Assembly (NCBI GenBank): GCA_037441775.1
Contig: JBBIRO010000014.1
Coordinates: 1-60,680 of the forward strand
Direction of reading: 5' to 3'
Length of the DNA: 60,680 bases
Origin: CAMTWB01 sp037441775
GTDB lineage: Bacteria; Desulfobacterota; Syntrophia; Syntrophales; CAMTWB01
Positions within the stretch are counted from its first letter, which is position 1. Every line of letters begins with the position of its first letter. A program made the translations under genes and the position numbers. The notes below the pieces were generated by a model. The model had not been told where the DNA came from. It did no database searches and worked only from the letters and a program-made list of their open reading frames with translations. Below, one piece after another: positions 16,412 through 25,637 of this stretch.

Positions 16412-17299
16412 TCAGGATATTAGCAGGCAAAGCGCCTCTTCATAGCGCAATCTTGTCTTTTTGATGATTTCCTCAGGCAGCCTGGGCGCCGGTGGAGCCT
16501 GGTTCCAATTGATGCTTATCAGATAATCGCGCAAAAACTGCTTGTCATAGCTTTGCTGGGCGCGTCCCGCTTCATATTTGTCAAGGGGCCAAAAGCGGGA
16601 TGAGTCCGGCGTGAGCAGCTCGTCTATTAGGATCAGCTCGCCTTTGCATAAGCCAAACTCGAACTTGCAATCGGCAATGATTATCCCCCTTTGGAGGGCA
16701 AATTCGGCGGCGAGGTTATAGATGGCCAGGCTGGCACTTTTAAGCCGCTCGGTAAGAGCATGACCGAGCATTTCCTCTACACAGGCGATGCTTATCGGAG
16801 CGTCATGCTGCCCGGGCGGCGCCTTGGATGAGGGGGTGAAGATCGGTTCAGCAAGCTTGTCTGACTCCTTCAACCCCGACGGTAATTTGATCCCCGAAAC
16901 TGAGCCGGAATGGAGGTAATCTTTCCAGCCGGAACCGCTGAGATATCCGCGGACGACGCATTCCACCGGCAGAGGTTTTGCCCTTTCCACCAACATGCTC
17001 CGGCCCCGCAGCTCCTGGCGGTAGGGGAGGAATTGCTCCGGATAGTTTTCGCAGTCAACTGACAAGAGGTGATTGCCGATTACCCCGGAGGTCTTTTTAA
17101 ACCAGAAAGCCGACATGGAAGTGAGTATATTTCCCTTGCCGGGTATCGGGTCGGGCATCACCACGTCAAAGGCGGAAATCCTGTCGGTAGCTACGATTAA
17201 GAGCTTATCCGCGCCTGCATCATAGATGTCGCGCACCTTGCCCCTGGTTATGACACTCAAGCCGGGAAAGTTTGTTTCAATAATGCCTTCTGTAAGCAT
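16412..17299 (-). CDS. purC: SAICAR synthase
   Basis: Phosphoribosylaminoimidazole-succinocarboxamide synthase, joining aspartate to CAIR in purine synthesis. The 295-residue protein has the N-terminal GKVRDIYDAGADKLLIVATD, the signature region VECVVRGYLSGSGW, the catalytic/ATP region IADCKFEFG and IDELLTPDSSRFW. The length matches the longer SAICAR synthase type. It starts nine bases after the hydrolase gene, with only a weak ribosome site, suggesting translational coupling. No other purine genes are adjacent. Confidence 0.95.
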   Translation of the reverse strand: MLTEGIIETNFPGLSVITRGKVRDIYDAGADKLLIVATDRISAFDVVMPDPIPGKGNILTSMSAFWFKKTSGVIGNHLLSVDCENYPEQFLPYRQELRGRSMLVERAKPLPVECVVRGYLSGSGWKDYLHSGSVSGIKLPSGLKESDKLAEPIFTPSSKAPPGQHDAPISIACVEEMLGHALTERLKSASLAIYNLAAEFALQRGIIIADCKFEFGLCKGELILIDELLTPDSSRFWPLDKYEAGRAQQSYDKQFLRDYLISINWNQAPPAPRLPEEIIKKTRLRYEEALCLLIS

Positions 17300-17308
17300 T
17301 TCAATATC

Positions 17309-17935
17309 CTAAAGGTACGGATTGTTGTTTTTCTCGTGACCGATGGTAGAGGTCGGCGTCCGGCCGTAGTTGTGGCCGGGTAAGACCTTGGTCGCGTCCG
17401 GGAGAGTAAAGAGCCTTTCACAAATGGACCTAGACATGATATCCCAGGAGCCGCCGGGCAGGTCGGTCCGTCCCACCGCCTCCACAAAAAGAGTATCGCC
17501 GGTGAACACGACCCCGTCGCCATAGAGGGCGATCCCACCCTGGGAATGCCCCGGGACATGAATCACTTTGAGGGATTCATTGCCGATTTTAATAAGGTCG
17601 CCGTCTTTTACTTTGATATCCGCGGGCGGTGACTTGCGGGCGCCGAACATTTTCAAAATCATCGCCGGTGTGGAATCGAGCATGTCCGCATCATCCTCGT
17701 GAATAATGATCTGGGCGCCGGTCTTTTGTTTCATTTCCACATTGCCGGCCGTGTGGTCCACATGGCCGTGAGTGTTGACTATATACTTAATGTTGAGATT
17801 GTTTTTCCTGGCTTCGGCGATGATACCGTCGATGTCATCCGCCGGGTCGATAACCAGGGCTTCGCAGGTCTCCAAATTTCCCACCAGATAGGCAAATACG
17901 GCCATGTGCCCCACCTGCAACTGCTTTACAAACAT
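17309..17935 (-). CDS. MBL-fold metallohydrolase, glyoxalase II-like
   Basis: 208 residues with all metal ligands of a binuclear zinc hydrolase: THGHVDH, the later HVPGHSQGG, GDTLF and PGHNYG. The small size and absence of the C-terminal glutathione-binding helices argue against true glyoxalase II; this subgroup includes many thioesterase-like hydrolases of unknown substrate. An AGGAGG site precedes the ATG. It leads a likely operon with purC. Confidence 0.88.
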   Translation of the reverse strand: MFVKQLQVGHMAVFAYLVGNLETCEALVIDPADDIDGIIAEARKNNLNIKYIVNTHGHVDHTAGNVEMKQKTGAQIIIHEDDADMLDSTPAMILKMFGARKSPPADIKVKDGDLIKIGNESLKVIHVPGHSQGGIALYGDGVVFTGDTLFVEAVGRTDLPGGSWDIMSRSICERLFTLPDATKVLPGHNYGRTPTSTIGHEKNNNPYL

Positions 17936-17980
17936 AAAACCTCCTGTAATATTAAGTCAGCGCCTCTAAACGAGTATATA

Positions 17981-18010
17981 TAACTATCATCCCTAGCGGT
18001 TTCTAGTCAA
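17981..18010 (-). promoter_or_regulatory. Possible promoter of the hydrolase-purC transcript
   Basis: On the minus strand TTGACT (18010-18005) is followed after 18 bases by TAGTTA (17986-17981), about 50 bases before the hydrolase start. The -10 match is poor. The rest of the gap up to 18470 holds two copies of the GACTTTTTAC-type motif (near 18038-18058 and 18361-18381) and no convincing gene. Confidence 0.25.
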
Positions 18011-18470
18011 TGCTTTTGGTTGATTGGCGTCATTATTGACTACTTCGTAAAACTGTCGTAATGACCGAAAAACCGGCGCTTCACTGCCAACAGCATTTAT
18101 TTATTCAATGGCTTGCAAAACAAGGTGTTGCTAATTTAACAAAATTTATCATCGGCTTCTGCAAGCCGCAAAACAACTTGCGTCTATCCCGTAACGATTC
18201 AGTCTTGGGCTGCGGCGTTAAGATTATGGCGATAATAAGGCGCTGCCGCCCCTGGTTATCGGGTCTCTCATTGCTATTGGCAGGACGGAATCGGGCACAA
18301 GGCTCGCGGCTACAAAAGCAACTTCCCCTAACGAGGGATTTTGCGCAACTTGAGGATCCGGACTTTTAACGAAGGCCTCAATCTTAATAAAACTCATTAA
18401 AATCTGTTGACTTTTATCTTCATTATATGCCATATGACCACGGCGACAGAACAAATTATGGGGGGATGAA

Positions 18471-18803
18471 ATGGCTGAAAATACTAGCGTAATACATCTT
18501 AATGACGGCGATTTTGAACAGCAGGTGCTCAAATCAACGCAACCAGTCCTAGTTGATTTCTGGGCGCCATGGTGCGGTCCCTGCCGGGCGGTCGCCCCTT
18601 TGCTTGAGGAGCTGGCGAAGGAATATGGCGACAAGGTCAAGATAGCCAAGATAAACGTTGATGATAATCAGAAAACGGCAAGCGCCTATGGCGTAAAAAG
18701 CATTCCGACCTTGATCCTTTTCAAAGATGGGAAGGTCTCAGATACCGTGGTAGGGCTGGTCCCGAAGGAACGGCTGCAGAATTTCATAAATAAATCAATT
18801 TAG
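18471..18803 (+). CDS. trxA: Thioredoxin
   Basis: A 110-residue cytoplasmic thioredoxin with the active site WAPWCGPCRAV and the cis-proline segment VKSIPTLILF; it passes electrons from a reductase to protein disulfides. GGGGGGATGAA precedes the ATG, giving a strong ribosome site. No thioredoxin reductase gene is adjacent. The following lipoprotein gene is on the same strand about 90 bases on. Confidence 0.95.
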   Translation: MAENTSVIHLNDGDFEQQVLKSTQPVLVDFWAPWCGPCRAVAPLLEELAKEYGDKVKIAKINVDDNQKTASAYGVKSIPTLILFKDGKVSDTVVGLVPKERLQNFINKSI

Positions 18804-18892
18804 TAAAGCGATGGGTTGTTGCGTCAGCTTGGGTGGAAACACCCGGACGGACTGAGGAGAGGTGCGCTGATGCGCCTCCAGGAGGAAGAATT

Positions 18893-19573
18893 TTGTATTG
18901 CAGAAAAATTATTCCAGCTCTGCTAGTTATGATTATCCTTACAGCCGGATGCGCAACCGGAAGGCGGGGCGAGATGGTCAAGGCCTCACCGGAGGGTCTC
19001 TATCAAAGGGCGAGCCAGGATTACCAGAAGGGACGGTACAGGCAGGCGATCGAAAACTTTCAGCGGCTGGCGGACGAGTACCCCTTGAGCGAACTGGCCT
19101 CAATGGCCAGGATCGGCATTGCCGACGCCCACTACAGCAGCAAGGAATATCCTGAGGCGGCCCGCGTCTACCGGGAATTTGTCTTCCTATATCCTAACAG
19201 TGAACATCTGCCTTACGCAATGTATCAGCTCGGACAATGTCATTTCAATGATCTGCAGGCAGTTGACCGGGATCAGACCGAAACACTGAAGGCAAAAATC
19301 CAGTTTGAGGCGTTAGTTGCAAGATTTCCGGAAAGCGGATTTTCATTTATGGCCCAGAAGCATCTCAAGGAGGCCAATAAAAGACTGGCCGAACGAGAGT
19401 TTTACGTAGCAATGTTTTATTACGACAGAAAGAATTACCGGGGGGCAATAGGCAGGCTCGAGACAATAGCCAGAGAGTACCCCGGCATAGGACTGGATTA
19501 CAAGGTAAGCTATTACCTGGAACAAGCCCGCAAGAATTTGGCTGCTCAAGAGACACAAAAAGGAGATAGGTAA
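18893..19573 (+). CDS. bamD: BamD-like outer membrane assembly lipoprotein
   Basis: About 226 residues. With TTG 18893 as start (GGAGGAAG upstream), the protein opens with a signal peptide ending in the lipobox LTAGC; the upstream in-frame ATG 18833 would put 20 charged residues before it. The mature part is a series of tetratricopeptide-like repeats (YQRASQDYQKGRYRQAIENF, ADAHYSSKEYPEAARVYREF, YYDRKNYRGAIGRLETIARE) as in BamD/YfiO, which supports folding of outer membrane barrels. It ends five bases before a PpiD-like gene, a sensible partner in envelope protein folding. A generic TPR lipoprotein is the alternative. Confidence 0.82.
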   Translation: MYCRKIIPALLVMIILTAGCATGRRGEMVKASPEGLYQRASQDYQKGRYRQAIENFQRLADEYPLSELASMARIGIADAHYSSKEYPEAARVYREFVFLYPNSEHLPYAMYQLGQCHFNDLQAVDRDQTETLKAKIQFEALVARFPESGFSFMAQKHLKEANKRLAEREFYVAMFYYDRKNYRGAIGRLETIAREYPGIGLDYKVSYYLEQARKNLAAQETQKGDR

Positions 19574-19578
19574 CCGAT

Positions 19579-21201
19579 ATGCTGGATCTGATGAGAAAAC
19601 ATGCCCGAAACTGGATCATGAAGGTGCTTTTGGGCATAATTATTGTGGTTTTTGTCTTCTATTTTGGCTCGGTCGGTCGGGAGCAGGAGGCCAGAACACT
19701 GGCTGTTTTGAAAGGCAGGTCTTTAGTCTATTTAAATTTTCAGAAGGAGTATAGCGATCTTATCGAGCTCTATCGCCGTCAGTTCGGACCCAATCTGAGC
19801 GAGGAACTGCTCAAGGAGTTGAATGTCAAACAGCAGGCCTTTGATAATATGATCTATAAGGCCCTGGCCCTGCAAAAGGCCGAGGAATGGAAGATCACCA
19901 TTACTGATGAAGAATTGCGCCAGTCGATAGTAAATAATCAAGCCTTCCAAAGAAACGGCGTTTTCGATCAGCGCCTCTATGAGCAGGCCTTACGTCTAAA
20001 CCGGATGACCACTGGTGATTTTGAAATCAGCCAAAAAGAGCTTCTAACGATTAGCAGGCTGGAGCGGATTCTGGCCAGCGCCGCCGCGGCTACGGAAAGA
20101 GAACTCCGGGATATTCATGCGCTCCAAAATGAGGAGATTGCGCTGGAAGCAATCGTCGTTTCTCCTGCCGAATTGCAAAAAAGCATCCTGCCAAAAAGAG
20201 AGGATTTGGAAAAATATTTCAAGGAACATGGCAGTCTCTTCCGTACAGGGGAACAGTATCAGCTGGAATATCTTTCTTTTTCGGTGGCTGAATACGAAGA
20301 TAAGGTCAAGGTGACGAGCGCGGAGATAGACGCTGCCTACGAACGGGCAAACGCGGGAACAAGGAATCAGGCCGTCGACGCTAAAGGAAACAATATGCCG
20401 CCGGCATTTCCACGGGAACGCGTGCTGGCCGAACTGAAACAGCAAAAGAAGCTACAGGCGGCCCAGGAAGCGGTGCGCAATGCGTACGAGATCATCTACC
20501 AGGAAGAGAAACTGGAAAAATTCGCCCGTGAAAATGGCCGGGAAATTATTAAAACGGATTTTTTTCCCCTCGGCAAGCCGGTAGCCGCGTTGGCCGGAAT
20601 TCCTGAACTCGCAAAAACATTGACCGCAACCCAAAAGGGAGAGATTGCCCGTGTTCTTAGTGATAACAAAGCCTTCTTTATCCTGAAGGTTTTGGACAAA
20701 AAAGCCCCCGTTATTCCTCCTTTCGCGGAGATAGAAAAGGATGTGGAAAAGAAATTTATCGAACAGCAGGCCGTCATTATGGCCCGGACCGCCGCCGAAG
20801 ACATCCATGCCGACCTGAAAAAAGGAATCTCCGGCCTGCAATCGTTACCCATCAAGGGGGGCATGAAGAGGGTTGAAACCGGTTATTTTCGGCCCGGTGG
20901 CGCTATTCCCGGCCTGGGCCTGGTTTCCCGGGAATTGAACGACGCCATATTTACCCTGTCCAAGAAAAATCAATATCCGGAGCGTAGTTTTGTGCTTGCC
21001 GACGGCAGCTTCGTAATCATTTACCTGAAGGATAGGCGATACATTACAGGCCAGGATTTCGAAACCATGAGAGACATGCTCGCCAGTCAATTTGGTCATA
21101 TGAAGAGTCAGGAGCTGGTGCGAGCGTTTATCGAAGACTACAAGAATTCATTAATTAAAGAGGGGAATTTAAAAATAGTCAAGGACGTGAAAGATATTTA
21201 A
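19579..21201 (+). CDS. PpiD/SurA-like membrane-anchored periplasmic chaperone
   Basis: 540 residues with the PpiD N-terminus: a basic segment and one membrane helix (WIMKVLLGIIIVVFVFYFGS), then a SurA_N-like helical region (residues about 45-200) and long helices. The parvulin signatures normally seen (HILV near the start and GGDLG later) are not found in the region where they would lie, around residues 290-410, so peptidyl-prolyl isomerase activity is doubtful and it may be a chaperone only. It probably holds unfolded proteins leaving the Sec channel. It forms a pair with the BamD-like gene just upstream and is followed by a bidirectional terminator. Confidence 0.82.
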   Translation: MLDLMRKHARNWIMKVLLGIIIVVFVFYFGSVGREQEARTLAVLKGRSLVYLNFQKEYSDLIELYRRQFGPNLSEELLKELNVKQQAFDNMIYKALALQKAEEWKITITDEELRQSIVNNQAFQRNGVFDQRLYEQALRLNRMTTGDFEISQKELLTISRLERILASAAAATERELRDIHALQNEEIALEAIVVSPAELQKSILPKREDLEKYFKEHGSLFRTGEQYQLEYLSFSVAEYEDKVKVTSAEIDAAYERANAGTRNQAVDAKGNNMPPAFPRERVLAELKQQKKLQAAQEAVRNAYEIIYQEEKLEKFARENGREIIKTDFFPLGKPVAALAGIPELAKTLTATQKGEIARVLSDNKAFFILKVLDKKAPVIPPFAEIEKDVEKKFIEQQAVIMARTAAEDIHADLKKGISGLQSLPIKGGMKRVETGYFRPGGAIPGLGLVSRELNDAIFTLSKKNQYPERSFVLADGSFVIIYLKDRRYITGQDFETMRDMLASQFGHMKSQELVRAFIEDYKNSLIKEGNLKIVKDVKDI

Positions 21202-21265
21202 ATGAGCGTTTTGGGGCTTATTGGATGACTCAAGCAGGTATTCTCGTTCCTCATTAGAATAGATA

Positions 21266-21302
21266 TAAAAAGGGTCAACCGCCTGCGGGTGACCCTTTTT
21301 TA
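21266..21302. terminator. Bidirectional rho-independent terminator
   Basis: AAAAAGGGTCA, an inner CCGC-CT-GCGG hairpin, then TGACCCTTTTTT. The stem is long and GC-rich with A and T tracts on both sides, so it can end the ppiD-like transcript on the plus strand and the tRNA-Ala transcript on the minus strand, whose mature end is only three bases away. Confidence 0.85.
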
Positions 21303-21304
21303 TT

Positions 21305-21380
<76 letters not shown>

Positions 21381-21474
21381 TTTCCCTTAGAAACTGATTT
21401 TATGCGTGGGCTTCTAGCATAGGGCGTAAAAGGTTGTCAACGTATTTTCTGTCTTTAAAAGGATATAAAACACA

Positions 21475-24400
21475 ATGGAAAAGGATTTAAATATTCGACC
21501 CCGCCGCAGGATCTGGGTGATTGCGTTTGCCTTGATTGTCCTGATTTTATCATCGGGAGCCTACCGGTATTACCGCACCGAAATGGAAAGTATCCGCAAT
21601 GAGAAATACGCGACACTCGCGTCAATCGGCGAGCTTAAGGCGGGCCAGATTCAGTGGTGGATAAAGGAGCGGCGGGCGGACGCCGAGCGCTTGGCTAAAG
21701 ATCAGTTGCTTATCGATGTCGAAAATAGAGACTTGGAAAATTCCCTCAGCCGGGCCACCAAAGACCGCTTGCGCGGTCACCTGAAAATCGAGATGATGGA
21801 TGGTGTCTATAGCGACGTCCTTTTGTTCGATTCCCGGGGAAAAATACTCCTTGCCGCCCAGGACGATTCCCATCCGGGCGGCCCGGAAATCCTCCCGGCG
21901 TTGACAGCCTCCCGGGAGAGCCGCCGAGCGGTTCTCTCTAATTTTTACCGTTGTCCTAAGGGCGTCGTCCATCTGGATACGGTGGCTCCGGTTTTCGACG
22001 GCCGGGGAAGGCTTTTGAGATACGTCATCCTGCGCAGCAACGCCGAGAAGATTCTTTTTCCGCTGATCCAGTCCTGGCCGACACCGAGCGCCACCGCCGA
22101 AACCCTTCTGGTCAAGCGGGTGGGCGAAGAAGTGCTTTACTTAAACGAACTTCGTCATCGCTCCGGCACCGCGCTGTCGTTTAGCATACCCCTGACCAGG
22201 ACGGATCTTCCGGCGGTGCAGGCAGTCCTGGGCCGGACGCGGATCTTTGACGGCCGGGACTACCGCGGCGTGGAGGTTTTGGCCGACTTGCGCCCAATTC
22301 AAGGGACGCCTTGGTTTATGGTAGCAAAAATTGACATAGCGGAAATCCTTGCCGAAAGAAACAAGCGCGCTTCGTTGATATTAACCATTGTGGTTATAGT
22401 TATCATTTTAGCGGGTTCATTGACCGCCTTTTACTATCGCAAACACCAGGTGGGACTTTACCGGCAAGCATTAATGGCCCAGCATGGCAAGGCAGAGGCC
22501 CAGGGGCGCCTTAAAGCCACCCTCTACAGCATTGGGGATGCGGTGATTGCCACCGATGCCGAAGGTCGGGTGCGGCAGATGAATCCAGTTGCGGAGGAGT
22601 TGACTGGCTGGCGCGAGGAAGAATCCTTAGGCAGCCCCCTGGAAGAGCGCTTCCAGATTGTCAATGAGGAAACCCGGGCGACCGTGGAAAATCCGGTCCA
22701 GCGGGCCTTGCGGGAGGGCATGGTCGTGGGCCTGGCCAATCACACCCTCCTTATTTCTCGCGACGGCTTCCAGCGCCCCATCGCCGATAGCGCTGCTCCA
22801 ATTCATGACGAAAACGGTTCCATAATCGGTGTAGTGATGGTCTTCCGTGACCAGACAGCAGAACGCGCCAGCCAGAGACTCCTGGAGGAGAGTGAACAGC
22901 GGTACCGGACCCTGGCGAATACCGGTTCCGCGATGATTTGGACCTCCGGGATCGATAAGAAATGTGACTACTTCAATAGGCCCTGGCTTGATTTCCGCGG
23001 CCGCACTATAAACCAAGAATTGGGTGATGGCTGGCTGGAGGGAGTCCATCCCGATGATATGTCCTTCTGCCTTGATACCTATGTTTCCGCTTTTGACCGG
23101 CGGGAGAGCTTCAGCATGGCCTACCGGCTCAGGCGTCATGACGGGGAATACCGCTGGGTTCAAGACGACGGCCAGCCCCGCTATGACACCCAGGGGAACT
23201 TCCTGGGCTACATTGGCCATTGCTTGGACGTGACGGAGCTTAAGCGGGCCGAGCAGAGTATAAACGAGCAAAAATTGCGGCTTTCACAGACTATCGAATT
23301 TCTGCCCGACGCCACCTTCGTCATCGACTCTAGAGGTACTGTCATCGCCTGGAACGAGGCGATGGAGAATCTGACGGGAATTGCCTCTTCAGAAATGCTT
23401 GGCCAGGCCGACTATGCCTATGCGCTCCCCTTTTACCGCGAGCGCCGGCCGATCATGATCGATCTGGCGCTTAATCCGGACGATAGAATCGCCCAAAGCT
23501 ACGCCTCGTTTCACCGGGAAAACGGACGCATCGTCTCCGAATCCTATTTTGAAAATTTCCGAGACAGGGGGGAAACATGGTTGTGGAATACCGCGTCGCT
23601 CTTCTACGCTCCCGATGGCCAAGTTCTGGGTGCCATCGAAATAATCAGGGATATTACCTCCATCAAACAGGCGGAGCGGCAACAACAGCATTCTCTGTCG
23701 CTGTTGAACGCCGCCCTGGATTCCACCCGGGACGGTATCCTTGTTGTTGACAAAAGTGGCCGGATTACCAGGTGGAATCAGAAGTTTGCGGCGATGTGGA
23801 AAATTTCACCCGCGGCGCTCGCCAGCTACGATAATGTGGCGCTGGAATATGTTCTTCCCCAACTGGCCAATCCTGATCAATTTCTGGACAAAGTCAGTGA
23901 GATTTACGCTCAGGAGGATCGGACGAGTTTTGATTACGTTGAGTTTAGGGACGGCCGGCTTTTTGAGAGATACTCGCAGCCGCAAAGAATAGGCGACGAG
24001 ATAGTCGGTCGGGTCTGGTCTTTTCACGATATCACCCAGCAGCGGTTGGCCGAAAGCGATCGCCTGAAGATCGAGGCTCAGTTTTACCAGGCCCAAAAGA
24101 TGGAAGCGGTAGGGCGGCTGGCCGGTGGAATTGCCCATGACTTTAACAATATGCTCAATGTAATTATCGGACATACGGAGATGGCGGAAATGAAAATGGA
24201 CCCCGCATCGCCCCTGCAAGGCAATATCGAGGAAATAGCCAAGGCAGCCAGGCGTTCCGCCGATCTGGTCGGGCAGCTCTTGGGGTTTGCCCGCAAGCAA
24301 CTTGTCTCACCTGAAGTGCTGGACATAAACGACGCCACCGAGAACATGCTTAAAATGCTGCGCACCACGATTGGTGAAGATATCGATCTCATTTGGAAAC

Positions 24401-25221
24401 CATCTGGCCATCTCTGGCCCGTGACAATAGACCCCGTTCAGGTGAGCCAGCTTCTGGCCAATCTTGTCGTCAATGCAAGAGATGCGATAAGCGGCAACGG
24501 CAAGATCATTATCGAGACCGACAATCGGGAGTTCGATGTGACCTACTGCGGCCAGCACGCGGGCTTTATACCCGGGCAGTATGTGATGCTATCGGTGACC
24601 GATGATGGCTGCGGCATGTCCAAGGATACAATGAGTAAGCTGTTTGAACCATTTTTTACCACTAAACCGCAAGGGATGGGAACCGGTTTGGGACTTGCCA
24701 CGGTGTACGGCATCGTCAAACAGAACAATGGCTTCATCAATGTTTACAGTGAGCCTTCGCAGGGCAGCACTTTTAAAATATATTTACCCCGGGCCACATC
24801 GGAAATTGACCCATCAGTAGAACCTCAATCATGGAAGGAAATGCCGCGCGGCAGCGAGACGATCCTTTTGGTTGAAGATGAACCGGCGCTTTTGCAAATA
24901 GGTGAAGAACTACTCAAATATCTAGGCTACAAGGTGCTGATTGCTAACAGCCCGAATCAGGCGCTCCAGCTTGCTTTGGAGTATGAAGGCGAGATTGGTC
25001 TGCTTCTGACCGATGTAGTAATGCCGGAAATGAGCGGCCGAGAACTTAGCCAAAAAATATGCGCCTTGAGGCCGGGCATAAAGCTGCTGTTCATGTCCGG
25101 ATATACCGCCAATGTGATTGCCCATAAGGGTGTCCTGGACGGGGGCATCAACTTCATCCAGAAACCATTTTCCCTGGATGATATGGCCGTGAAAATTCGG
25201 AATGTCCTGAAAAGGTCCTGA
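21475..25221 (+). CDS. Large hybrid sensor histidine kinase with four PAS domains
   Basis: 1248 residues. A membrane helix near 13-30 and a second near 300-325 bracket a periplasmic sensor domain of about 270 residues, probably Cache-like. Four PAS domains follow, starting near residues 343, 474, 601 and 741. The HisKA domain has GGIAHDFNNML (His near 886), typical of the HDFNN kinase subgroup, and the ATPase domain contains NLVVNARDAI, DDGCGMS and GMGTGLGLATVYGIV. A C-terminal receiver has LVEDEP and phospho-acceptor Asp in LLTDVVMPEMSG near residue 1178. No cognate output regulator is adjacent, so it probably feeds a phosphorelay encoded elsewhere. It stands alone between two tRNA genes. 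Confidence 0.93.
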   Translation: MEKDLNIRPRRRIWVIAFALIVLILSSGAYRYYRTEMESIRNEKYATLASIGELKAGQIQWWIKERRADAERLAKDQLLIDVENRDLENSLSRATKDRLRGHLKIEMMDGVYSDVLLFDSRGKILLAAQDDSHPGGPEILPALTASRESRRAVLSNFYRCPKGVVHLDTVAPVFDGRGRLLRYVILRSNAEKILFPLIQSWPTPSATAETLLVKRVGEEVLYLNELRHRSGTALSFSIPLTRTDLPAVQAVLGRTRIFDGRDYRGVEVLADLRPIQGTPWFMVAKIDIAEILAERNKRASLILTIVVIVIILAGSLTAFYYRKHQVGLYRQALMAQHGKAEAQGRLKATLYSIGDAVIATDAEGRVRQMNPVAEELTGWREEESLGSPLEERFQIVNEETRATVENPVQRALREGMVVGLANHTLLISRDGFQRPIADSAAPIHDENGSIIGVVMVFRDQTAERASQRLLEESEQRYRTLANTGSAMIWTSGIDKKCDYFNRPWLDFRGRTINQELGDGWLEGVHPDDMSFCLDTYVSAFDRRESFSMAYRLRRHDGEYRWVQDDGQPRYDTQGNFLGYIGHCLDVTELKRAEQSINEQKLRLSQTIEFLPDATFVIDSRGTVIAWNEAMENLTGIASSEMLGQADYAYALPFYRERRPIMIDLALNPDDRIAQSYASFHRENGRIVSESYFENFRDRGETWLWNTASLFYAPDGQVLGAIEIIRDITSIKQAERQQQHSLSLLNAALDSTRDGILVVDKSGRITRWNQKFAAMWKISPAALASYDNVALEYVLPQLANPDQFLDKVSEIYAQEDRTSFDYVEFRDGRLFERYSQPQRIGDEIVGRVWSFHDITQQRLAESDRLKIEAQFYQAQKMEAVGRLAGGIAHDFNNMLNVIIGHTEMAEMKMDPASPLQGNIEEIAKAARRSADLVGQLLGFARKQLVSPEVLDINDATENMLKMLRTTIGEDIDLIWKPSGHLWPVTIDPVQVSQLLANLVVNARDAISGNGKIIIETDNREFDVTYCGQHAGFIPGQYVMLSVTDDGCGMSKDTMSKLFEPFFTTKPQGMGTGLGLATVYGIVKQNNGFINVYSEPSQGSTFKIYLPRATSEIDPSVEPQSWKEMPRGSETILLVEDEPALLQIGEELLKYLGYKVLIANSPNQALQLALEYEGEIGLLLTDVVMPEMSGRELSQKICALRPGIKLLFMSGYTANVIAHKGVLDGGINFIQKPFSLDDMAVKIRNVLKRS

Positions 25222-25463
25222 AGGCAAGCATCCTACCCCACCCGGGCTTGAGGAGAGGGTCTTGCCCAATTAGCTGTAGCCGCGGGTATTTTTTAGTATG
25301 CCTCCAACTTGCTAACAGGCAGGAGCGATTGCGCTCACAAGGTGCGGCATTGCCTTTTACTGCGCTTATATTATAACCTATCCAACTTAAGACTGAATTG
25401 GTATGGCGCCCCTTTTCATTTTTCTTGACATTTCAGTTGCCTCTGAGTTAGTAACAGTTCCGC

Positions 25464-25550
25464 GCCGGAGTGGTGAAACAGGTAGACGCAGGGGACTCAA
25501 AATCCCCCGGGCGCAAGCCCATCTCGGTTCGATTCCGAGCTCCGGCACCA
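25464..25550 (+). tRNA. tRNA-Leu (anticodon CAA)
   Basis: An 87-base class II tRNA starting GCCGGAGTGGTGAAA and ending CTCCGGCACCA. The anticodon loop CTCAAAA between GGGGA and TCCCC gives CAA (reads TTG). A long variable arm (GGGCGCAAGCCC) and T arm GTTCGATTC are present, and CCA is encoded. The 240 bases before it contain no gene; a weak relative of the GC-rich repeat lies at about 25227-25262. Confidence 0.95.
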
Positions 25551-25637
25551 ATTAAAATCCGCACTACTTCCTTTGCACGCGCATGCCTTGCGAACTTTTT
25601 ACAAAGCCGTCTTAAAAACTTTCTTTTTGCTGACTTT

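Noticed and set aside
18061..18369. 102-residue open frame upstream of trxA
   Set aside because: No ribosome site, no recognisable motif, unusual composition, and its end lies in a copy of the recurrent intergenic motif. Treated as non-coding.
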